Positions 1 through 5,039 of a stretch of DNA of 5,173 nt are shown in pieces. Both the position numbers and the translations under genes were made by a program. The stretch's first letter is position 1. The number at the start of each line of letters is the position of its first letter. Below the pieces are notes generated by a model, which made no database searches, was not told the origin of the DNA, and saw only the letters and a list, made by a program, of their open reading frames with translations. This DNA comes from Immundisolibacter sp. (lineage in GTDB: Bacteria > Pseudomonadota > Gammaproteobacteria > Immundisolibacterales > Immundisolibacteraceae): contig NZ_JBFIII010000140.1 of NCBI RefSeq assembly GCF_041601295.1, positions 1 through 5,173 on the forward strand, given 5' to 3'.

Positions 1-392
1 ACCAGCTGCCGCTGACCTCGCGCCGCTTCCGGGCCGACCGCGGCGCGGCGCTGGCGGTGGGTCCGGGCTACGTGTTCGACGACGACAAAGCGCGCCTTGA
101 GTTGCGCATCCAGCGCCTGGAATCCGGCCTGGTGTGGGCCGAAGACCCGCGCAACAGCGCGCGGCGCATCGTCAGCAACGTCGAGATTTATCAGGCCGAG
201 GCCGACCGCGAGGCGCAGGTCTACTCCGTAGTCGAAATCCATCGCAGCCGCATCGACGCCCAGCAGCGACGCCTGACCGCGGCCCGCACCGACCGCTGGC
301 GCTGCGAGGGCGGCGTCTGGCGCTTGGTACGCCGGCTGATCCAGTTCGACCACCCGGTGGTGATCGACAGCAACCTGAACGTGTTTTTCTAA
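1..392 (+). CDS. Ring-hydroxylating dioxygenase beta subunit, 5'-truncated by the window
   Basis: Non-catalytic structural subunit (SnoaL/NTF2-like fold) of a Rieske ring-hydroxylating oxygenase; in the family it packs with alpha subunits, typically as alpha3beta3. The reading frame is open from the first complete codon at position 3, so the gene continues upstream; 129 codons are visible. Family features are the block RIQRLESGLVWAEDP followed by VSNVEI, then EGGVWRLVRR, and the C-terminus SNLNVFF. Aligned to the complete beta subunit at 1762-2304, about 53 N-terminal residues are missing, giving a full length near 182. A GTG at 57 could be called as a start but lies inside the conserved domain, so it is not the true start. 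The stop TAA (390-392) abuts AGGAG (393-397), the ribosome binding site of the next gene, indicating co-transcription. Its alpha partner could be an unseen upstream gene or the alpha at 408. The family call is firm; the substrate is unknown. Confidence 0.9.
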   Translation, partial: QLPLTSRRFRADRGAALAVGPGYVFDDDKARLELRIQRLESGLVWAEDPRNSARRIVSNVEIYQAEADREAQVYSVVEIHRSRIDAQQRRLTAARTDRWRCEGGVWRLVRRLIQFDHPVVIDSNLNVFF

Positions 393-407
393 AGGAGCAG
401 GACACCC

Positions 408-1745
408 ATGAAGCCCCACGAGCACGCCCAACCCCCCCAGGACTACTCGCGTTACATGGACCTGAAGGAAGGCTGGGTCGACCGGCGCATCTTCTGGGAT
501 GAGGCCATCTACGAACGCGAGCTGGAGGCCATCTTCGCCCGCTGCTGGCAGTTCGTGGCGCACGACTCGCAGGTTCCGAACGCCGGGGATTTCGTGACCA
601 CCTACATCGGCGAGGACGGCGTGATCGTGTCCCGTCACACCGACGGCGAGGTGTACGTGTACCTGAACGCATGCACCCACCGCGGCAACAAGATCTGCTT
701 TGCCGACGAGGGCAACGCCCGCCGCTTCACCTGCAATTACCACGGCTGGGCCTACAGCACGGCCGGCGAGCTGCTGGGCCTGCCGTCCGAGCACGCTTAC
801 GATCCGGGCGACATAGACCGCACGCAGTGGGGTCCGCGCAAGGCGCGCGTGGCCTCCTACAAGGGCATGATCTTCGCCACTTTCGACCCGGAGGCGCCGA
901 GTCTGGACGACTACCTGGGCGACTACCGCTGGTACCTGGATGCCTTCCTGGACAACGACGAGGGCGGCATCGAGTTCCTGCCCGGCACCATCAAGTCCTA
1001 CGCCAACGCCAACTGGAAATTCGGGGTCGAGAACTTCATCGGCGACGCTTACCATGCCTGGTGGACCCACGACGCCGGCGGCCGGGCCATGATGGGCGGC
1101 CCGTTCCCGCCATATGACCCAAGCGATACCTTTCAGGCCAGCGTCAACGGCCACGGCTGGGAGTTCGCCCTTGAGGGAGTGGGCGATATTGCCATTCTGG
1201 GTTCGCAGGAGGTCATCGACTATTACACCGCCCAGCGCCCGAAAATGGCGCAGCGGATTGGCGAGCTGCGCGCGCGCCTGTTCGGTTCACTGGCCTCCGC
1301 CGCCATGTTCCCGAACATGACCTTCCTGCCCGGCATCCACACCTTTCGCACCTGGTTGCCGCGCGGTCCGCGCAAGCTCGAACTGCGCATCTGGACGGTA
1401 GTGCCTAAAAATGCCCCGGAATCGGTCAAGCAAGCCATCAATATCGGCTGCAACCTGACCTTCAACCCGGCCGGCACGCTGGAGATGGACGACGGCGAGA
1501 ACTGGGAGGGCAACACCCGTACCAACCGCGGCTGGGTCAGCCGCCACGAGAAGCTGCACTACGGCTGCGGCAAGAGCCGCCAGATCGAGCACCCGGAGCT
1601 TCCGGGCATCGTCCACGAGGGGCAGTTCAACGACGCCAACCAGCGCCTGTTCTACCAGCGCTGGGCGGACCTGATGAACGCCAAATCCTGGTCCGAGGTG
1701 CCGCAGCGCTACACACCGCGCTACGCCGGCCGACCGACCCGCTGA
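408..1745 (+). CDS. Ring-hydroxylating dioxygenase alpha (catalytic) subunit, Rieske type
   Basis: Catalytic subunit of a cytoplasmic Rieske non-heme iron oxygenase, expected to add O2 to an aromatic ring to give a cis-dihydrodiol. It has 445 residues, close to naphthalene dioxygenase (about 449). The N-terminal Rieske domain carries C89, H91, C109 and H112 (C-x-H-x17-C-x2-H, in ACTHRG and CNYHGW). The catalytic domain has ENFIGDAYHAWWTH: H216 and H221 (H-x4-H, naphthalene-dioxygenase spacing) are iron ligands and D213 is the likely bridging Asp between the Rieske and iron sites. EMDDGENW supplies the third ligand, D362 by motif alignment (D361 less likely). No key residue is missing. ATG 408 has AGGAG at 393-397, 10 nt upstream, beside the previous stop; the beta gene follows 16 nt after its stop. 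Substrate class is not determinable from motifs, though the H-x4-H spacing and DD motif favour naphthalene/PAH- or biphenyl-like enzymes. Ferredoxin and reductase partners are not encoded here. Confidence 0.95.
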   Translation: MKPHEHAQPPQDYSRYMDLKEGWVDRRIFWDEAIYERELEAIFARCWQFVAHDSQVPNAGDFVTTYIGEDGVIVSRHTDGEVYVYLNACTHRGNKICFADEGNARRFTCNYHGWAYSTAGELLGLPSEHAYDPGDIDRTQWGPRKARVASYKGMIFATFDPEAPSLDDYLGDYRWYLDAFLDNDEGGIEFLPGTIKSYANANWKFGVENFIGDAYHAWWTHDAGGRAMMGGPFPPYDPSDTFQASVNGHGWEFALEGVGDIAILGSQEVIDYYTAQRPKMAQRIGELRARLFGSLASAAMFPNMTFLPGIHTFRTWLPRGPRKLELRIWTVVPKNAPESVKQAINIGCNLTFNPAGTLEMDDGENWEGNTRTNRGWVSRHEKLHYGCGKSRQIEHPELPGIVHEGQFNDANQRLFYQRWADLMNAKSWSEVPQRYTPRYAGRPTR

Positions 1746-1761
1746 ACGGAGACGATCGCCC

Positions 1762-2304
1762 ATGAACGCAATTGCCAAGGACGTGCAGGCGGCCACCCAG
1801 CCGCCGTCGCTGGAACTCGTCAGCGAAGTCCAGCAGTTCTACTACCGAGAGGCCCGTCTTAAGGACCGCCAGGACTATCGCGCCTGGCTGGCGTTGTTGA
1901 CCGACGACATCCACTACTGGATGCCGGCGCGTGTGCAGCGCTACCGGCGTGACGAGCGCCCGCCGTCCCGCCTGGACAGTGCGTACTACAACGACAGCAT
2001 GCGCGAGCTCGACAAGCGCATCACGCGCCTGGAAACCGACACCTGCTGGACCGAAGACCCGGCCACGCGAACCGCCCACCTGGTGCACAACGTCGAGGTG
2101 GAACACACCGAAAACGCCGACGAGTACCGCGTGCATTCCATCTCGCAGGTCTACCGCAACATGAACGAGGACGAGGAGCACACCCTGTACTGTCTGCGCG
2201 AGGACCTGCTGAGACGCGTGGACGGGCAGCTGCGCGTCGCCAGGCGCCTGCTCACCCTGCAACAGAACATATTCATGAACAAAAGCCTGAACGTGTTCCC
2301 GTGA
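1762..2304 (+). CDS. Ring-hydroxylating dioxygenase beta subunit
   Basis: Small subunit of a Rieske dioxygenase, 180 residues (family usual about 160-195). It has the NTF2-like helical start (VSEVQQFYYREARLKD, about 20-35), then YRAWLALLTDDIHYWMPAR (39-57), the conserved KRITRLETDTCWTEDP (85-100), HNVEVE (109-114) and the C-terminal NKSLNVFP. It supplies no metal ligands; its role is assembly and stability of the hexamer and sometimes substrate tuning. ATG 1762 is preceded by GGAG (1748-1751) at 10 nt. It starts 16 nt after the alpha stop, so it is the natural partner of the alpha at 408. It is clearly paralogous to the truncated beta at the window start but divergent (roughly a third of residues identical by eye), so this is not a recent tandem duplication. 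Confidence 0.94.
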   Translation: MNAIAKDVQAATQPPSLELVSEVQQFYYREARLKDRQDYRAWLALLTDDIHYWMPARVQRYRRDERPPSRLDSAYYNDSMRELDKRITRLETDTCWTEDPATRTAHLVHNVEVEHTENADEYRVHSISQVYRNMNEDEEHTLYCLREDLLRRVDGQLRVARRLLTLQQNIFMNKSLNVFP

Positions 2305-2306
2305 GG
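2303..2306 (+). promoter_or_regulatory. Ribosome binding site fixing a TTG start
   Basis: GAGG overlaps the TGA stop (2302-2304) of the beta subunit gene and lies 8 nt before TTG 2315. No in-frame ATG or GTG exists between that stop and 2315; the next in-frame candidates (GTG at residue 14, ATG at residue 21) fall inside the first hydrophobic segment. This supports TTG as the true start and suggests translational coupling. Confidence 0.65.
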
Positions 2307-2314
2307 CATCCAAA

Positions 2315-3445
2315 TTGACCGATTACCTGCGCTATTACCTGTGTTCACTGACCGTGCTGGCCGGGGTGGTCGGCATGTTGCTGGGCGGCTACTGGATGTG
2401 GGCCGGGGTGGGCACATTCTTCGTGCTGGCGGGGCTGGACATGCTGTCGCGGCCGGATTACGCCGTGCGGCGCTTCCGCCACCCGCGCCTGGCCGATGTG
2501 CCGCTGTACCTGCACTGCGCGCTGATGGTCGCGCTGTACGCGGCCTTCGCCTGGCGCATGCGGGCCGGCCTTGGCGTGGACGGTACGCTGCCGGTGGTGA
2601 TCGCACTCATCGGCGCCGTCGCCTCGCTGGTGTGGCTCAACGCGGTACCCAACGTGCCGGTGGCGCACGAACTCATGCACCGCAAGGACTGGTTCTCGCG
2701 CGGTCTGGCCAAGTTCATCAGCGCCATGTTCGCCGATGCCCACCGCGACATTCCGCATCTGTACACGCACCACATCCATTTCGACACCGAGGCCGATGCC
2801 GATTACGCGCCGCGCGGCAGCAGCGTGTATCCGTTCATGTGGCGCTGTACCAAGCGTAACTTTCAGGAATTGCTCAGCGCCGCGCGCAAGCGGCGCGACG
2901 TGACCGGCGCGCCGCTGTGGTCGCCGCGCAACATGCTGTTCTGGGAATTTTCGCTGTTGCTGTCCATCCCGCTGGCGGTGGGCCTGTACGGCGGCGTACT
3001 GGCCGGCGTGCTGACGCTGGTGGCGCAGATCAGCAGCAAGTTCTTTCTGGAGGCGCTCAACTACATCCAGCACTACGGCCTGGTGCGCGTGCCCGGCTCT
3101 CCAACACGCCTGCACCACACCTGGAACCACCTGACCTGGATCGACCGCACCATCGGCTACGAAATCACCACCCATGTCGACCACCACATCGACCCGGACC
3201 TGCGTTTCGACCAGCTGGTACCGCACCCGGACGCGCCGCAGATGCCGAACCTGTTCGTGTGCGCGGTCAGCGCCTTCATCCCGCCGCTGTGGTACCGGCG
3301 CATTGCCAAGCCGCTGCTCAAGGACTGGGATCTGCGCTTCGCCAGCCCGCAGGAGCGGCAAATCGCCCGCGAGGCCAACCGCAAGGCCGGCTGGCCGGAC
3401 TGGTTTGCAGACCCATTGCCTCAGAACCCGGCGCAGGCCGCGTGA
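2315..3445 (+). CDS. AlkB/XylM-family membrane di-iron hydroxylase
   Basis: Integral-membrane non-heme di-iron monooxygenase of the alkane 1-monooxygenase/xylene monooxygenase family (376 residues; XylM about 370, AlkB about 400), expected to hydroxylate terminal alkyl or benzylic methyl carbons with O2 and external electrons. All histidine boxes are present: H118-x3-H122 (AHELMH), H148-x3-H152-H153 (HLYTHH), the AlkB-type signature NYIQHYG with H253, and H287-x2-H290-H291 (HVDHH). Hydrophobic segments lie near residues 11-43, 62-80, 91-112 and 207-245, consistent with inner-membrane topology. The start is TTG 2315, with GAGG 8 nt upstream. It follows the beta stop by 10 nt, so it is probably in the dioxygenase operon. 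AlkB needs rubredoxin and its reductase, while XylM uses the XylA reductase; neither is encoded here. Motifs do not decide between alkane, xylene or cymene-type substrates; the aromatic neighbours favour an alkyl-aromatic substrate (inference). Confidence 0.9.
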   Translation: MTDYLRYYLCSLTVLAGVVGMLLGGYWMWAGVGTFFVLAGLDMLSRPDYAVRRFRHPRLADVPLYLHCALMVALYAAFAWRMRAGLGVDGTLPVVIALIGAVASLVWLNAVPNVPVAHELMHRKDWFSRGLAKFISAMFADAHRDIPHLYTHHIHFDTEADADYAPRGSSVYPFMWRCTKRNFQELLSAARKRRDVTGAPLWSPRNMLFWEFSLLLSIPLAVGLYGGVLAGVLTLVAQISSKFFLEALNYIQHYGLVRVPGSPTRLHHTWNHLTWIDRTIGYEITTHVDHHIDPDLRFDQLVPHPDAPQMPNLFVCAVSAFIPPLWYRRIAKPLLKDWDLRFASPQERQIAREANRKAGWPDWFADPLPQNPAQAA

Positions 3446-3465
3446 GCAAGCCGGTTCCCAGCCAG

Positions 3466-3479
3466 TTGACGGCCATCAA
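3466..3479 (+). promoter_or_regulatory. Candidate FNR/Anr (Crp-Fnr family) operator with possible class II promoter
   Basis: TTGAC-GGCC-ATCAA matches the FNR/Anr consensus TTGAT-N4-ATCAA at 9 of 10 defined positions. It is centred at 3472.5. Exactly 32 nt downstream is the centre of a weak -10-like hexamer GACCAT (3502-3507; 3 of 6 matches) preceded by an extended -10 element TGT (3499-3501). That spacing is what a class II FNR promoter (site centred at -41.5) would have, predicting a start near A3514 and a leader of about 100 nt before the gene at 3615. The -10 is poor and half of the site also belongs to an inverted repeat, so this remains a hypothesis. Confidence 0.35.
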
Positions 3480-3540
3480 GAGGGCCAGTTCGGCAGTCTG
3501 TGACCATGGCTCCATGCGGTCCGGTGATGGCCAATTTTTT
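3471..3540 (+). terminator. Possible intrinsic terminator or leader structure after the oxygenase operon
   Basis: GGCCATCA (3471-3478) and TGATGGCC (3525-3532) are perfect 8-nt reverse complements, and the right arm is followed after AA by six T (3535-3540). The intervening 46 nt can form an inner hairpin, GACCATG (3502-3508) with CAT (3513-3515) and GGTC (3518-3521). A T-tract after a stem 26-95 nt past the stop of the upstream gene fits termination of the dioxygenase/hydroxylase transcript. The loop is long for a classical terminator, and shorter alternative pairings exist (GGTC 3518-3521 with GGCC 3529-3532), so confidence is limited. Confidence 0.35.
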
Positions 3541-3614
3541 ACCCGGCGCCCGCTCGGGTCTGGTGCGCCAATGCCCCGACCAGCGCGAACCGATAACCGA
3601 GAGAATCCCTGAAG

Positions 3615-4550
3615 ATGGCCACACAAGCCGACGCCCCCGGTAACACATTGCTGCGGCCCCATATGCGCGCACCGACCCTGGCCGTGCCTACCACCTTGCT
3701 GGCAATCGCCATGCTCAGCGGCATGGCCGGCGTCTGGTATCTCGCTCTGACCGGGCAAATCAGTTACTGGACCGGTGCGCTCATCAACGGCCTGCTGGCC
3801 TATGGTCTGTTCAGTCCAATTCACGACGGCGCCCACCGCGCCATTTCGAGGATCGGCTGGCTCAACGAGGCGATAGCCGACGTGTCGCTGGTGTTCCTGT
3901 TTCCGTATGCGCCGATGTCTCTGCTGCGCTGGCTGCACAATCAGCACCACGTTCACGCCAATGGGGCCGAGGATCCTGACCGGTTCGAGCACGATGCTCC
4001 CTGGTGGCAGGTTCCCCTGCGCTGGGCCTTCTTTGACGGGTATTACATCTACTACTTCTTTACCCGCGGGCAGCATCTGGTCAAGAAGCACAAGAAAGGC
4101 TTGATCGGGTTCTACACCAGCCTGGTCCTGGTGGTGGGCTTCCTGATCTCACAGGGCCTCGGGTACGAGTTGTTCATGCTGTGGTTCATCCCGACCCGAA
4201 TCGCGCTGTTTCTGATCGCGGTGGTCTTCGTCATCCTGCCCCATCACCCGGCCATGGTGAGCCATCAGGAAGACCCCTACCTGGCCACCACCATGCGCAT
4301 GGGCTGGGAATGGCTGCTGACGCCCTTGATGGTGTATCAGAACTACCACCTGATCCATCACCTTTACCCGACCGTGCCCTTCTACAAGATGCACAAGGTC
4401 TGGCATTTGAGCCACGACGAACACAACAAGCACCATGTGAGCTACCAGACGGCGTTTGCGCTGGAGCCGGAAAACATCGAATTACACCGGCGGTTCCATG
4501 CGCCGGGCAGGACGGCAAGCGACACACCGGCCACAGCTTCAGGCGCCTGA
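3615..4550 (+). CDS. Fatty acid desaturase/carotene hydroxylase-type membrane di-iron protein
   Basis: A 311-residue integral-membrane protein of the fatty acid desaturase superfamily, which performs O2-dependent desaturation or hydroxylation at a di-iron site. Histidine boxes are H70-x3-H74 (HDGAH), H108-x2-H111-H112 (HNQHH, followed by VHANGAEDPD) and H245-x2-H248-H249 (HLIHH in NYHLIHHLYP). Extra histidines H210 and H211 (LPHHP) and H217 (SHQEDPY) resemble beta-carotene hydroxylase (CrtR)-like and related bacterial members. Hydrophobic segments lie near 22-45, 55-68, 84-100, 164-181 and 184-208. ATG 3615 is the first ATG after an in-frame TAA at 3594-3596; the ribosome site is modest (GAGAGA 3599-3604, 10 nt spacing). 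It is 169 nt from the upstream operon, so it may have its own promoter. Positions 4021-4500 are 56% G+C (271/480), lower than sampled flanking genes. It could be a lipid desaturase, carotenoid hydroxylase or catabolic hydroxylase; the sequence does not decide. Confidence 0.85.
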   Translation: MATQADAPGNTLLRPHMRAPTLAVPTTLLAIAMLSGMAGVWYLALTGQISYWTGALINGLLAYGLFSPIHDGAHRAISRIGWLNEAIADVSLVFLFPYAPMSLLRWLHNQHHVHANGAEDPDRFEHDAPWWQVPLRWAFFDGYYIYYFFTRGQHLVKKHKKGLIGFYTSLVLVVGFLISQGLGYELFMLWFIPTRIALFLIAVVFVILPHHPAMVSHQEDPYLATTMRMGWEWLLTPLMVYQNYHLIHHLYPTVPFYKMHKVWHLSHDEHNKHHVSYQTAFALEPENIELHRRFHAPGRTASDTPATASGA

Positions 4551-4739
4551 TTCGGCGCATCACGTATCGGTAGTCCGGCGTGACGCGGGCTAGTGCTCAG
4601 GCGGCGGCTGAGTATTGGGCTCGCGCGGCCGGTCCTCACCGGACCCATGCAGTCGCGGCGATTGACGCCCGGACTGATGGGCAGGCGGGGCACCTCGACA
4701 TTGCAGGCGCGGCGCTGCCAGGGCCGGCGACGGGTGCGT
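4551..4739. other. Non-coding spacer with small hairpins between the desaturase-like gene and xseB
   Basis: No convincing gene on either strand. Several short inverted repeats are visible: GCGCC (4543-4547) with GGCGC (4554-4558), looping around the desaturase stop codon; CTCAG (4596-4600) with CTGAG (4608-4612), extendable as RNA by five more pairs, three of them G-U; and CCGGT (4629-4633) with ACCGG (4638-4642), overlapping the alternative GGTCC (4631-4635) with GGACC (4641-4645). None is followed by a T-tract, so no intrinsic terminator is called. Confidence 0.4.
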
Positions 4740-4745
4740 TATGCT
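4740..4745 (+). promoter_or_regulatory. Candidate -10 element for xseB
   Basis: TATGCT matches the -10 consensus TATAAT at 4 of 6 positions. Its 3' end is 7 nt before ATG 4753, so transcription would begin at or one base before the A of that ATG. No good -35 is seen at 16-18 nt spacing (around 4716-4723); TCGACA at 4695-4700 resembles a -35 but is too far away. Confidence 0.35.
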
Positions 4746-4752
4746 AGCGGCC

Positions 4753-5031
4753 ATGACCAGCAAGCGTAAGTCCGAAGCGCCAGCCACCGCCGCAACCGAG
4801 CCCGGCGCGCAGGCGCCCGATTTCGAGGCGGCCCTGGCCGAGCTCGAAACCATCGTCGAGCAGCTGGAACGCGGCGAGCTGAGCCTGGAGCACGCATTGC
4901 GTGATTTTGAGCATGGCGTACAGCTGGCCCGCGGTTGCCAGCAGGCCTTGAAGACCGCGGAACTGAAGGTCCAGCAACTGGTCGAGCAGGATGGCCAGCT
5001 ACGGCTCGAAGGCTTCGAGCCGGCCGAGTAA
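4753..5031 (+). CDS. xseB: Exodeoxyribonuclease VII small subunit
   Basis: Small subunit of exonuclease VII, a cytoplasmic nuclease that degrades single-stranded DNA from both ends; several XseB copies bind one catalytic XseA, which is not encoded here. From ATG 4753 the protein has 92 residues (E. coli about 80). After a low-complexity Ala/Thr-rich leader come the family hallmarks DFEAALAELETIVEQLERGE, LSLEHALRDFEHGVQLARGC and LKTAELKVQQL, forming the typical two-helix coiled-coil hairpin. An in-frame ATG at 4741 would add MLAA, but it overlaps the candidate -10 TATGCT, and neither start has a Shine-Dalgarno sequence, so 4753 is preferred and a leaderless message is possible. The stop is 8 nt before the ispA start, the usual xseB-ispA order in Gammaproteobacteria. 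Family identity is secure; the exact start is less so. Confidence 0.93.
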   Translation: MTSKRKSEAPATAATEPGAQAPDFEAALAELETIVEQLERGELSLEHALRDFEHGVQLARGCQQALKTAELKVQQLVEQDGQLRLEGFEPAE

Positions 5032-5039
5032 ATCCACCC

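Noticed and set aside
374..385. 12-nt direct repeat CCTGAACGTGTT shared with 2286-2297, considered as a recombination or attachment repeat
   Set aside because: Both copies encode the conserved C-terminal LNVF of the two beta subunits, so homology explains the identity.
172..672. Long open frame on the minus strand across the beta/alpha junction
   Set aside because: Arg/Pro/Ser-rich translation typical of an antisense shadow in GC-rich DNA; it overlaps two strong dioxygenase genes.
2345..3361. 338-codon open frame on the minus strand opposite the AlkB/XylM-like gene
   Set aside because: His/Arg/Gln-rich translation mirrors the opposite strand; no recognisable domain, while the + strand has a full set of His boxes.
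3541..3559. Hairpin ACCCG/CGGGT next to a T-run, considered as a terminator
   Set aside because: The T-run precedes the stem on the + strand and becomes an A-run after it on the - strand, so it has the wrong polarity for termination either way.
2917..3612. 231-codon + strand frame running through the 3446-3614 gap
   Set aside because: Most of it is a frame-shifted shadow of the AlkB/XylM-like gene and the tail into the spacer has no recognisable motif or ribosome site.
3318..4091. 257-codon minus strand frame spanning the spacer and the start of the desaturase-like gene
   Set aside because: Low-complexity shadow across two real genes; no family features.
4695..4706. TCGACA (4695-4700) and TTGCAG (4701-4706) as a -35 for xseB
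   Set aside because: Spacing to TATGCT at 4740 is over 30 nt, and no -10 is seen 16-18 nt downstream of either.
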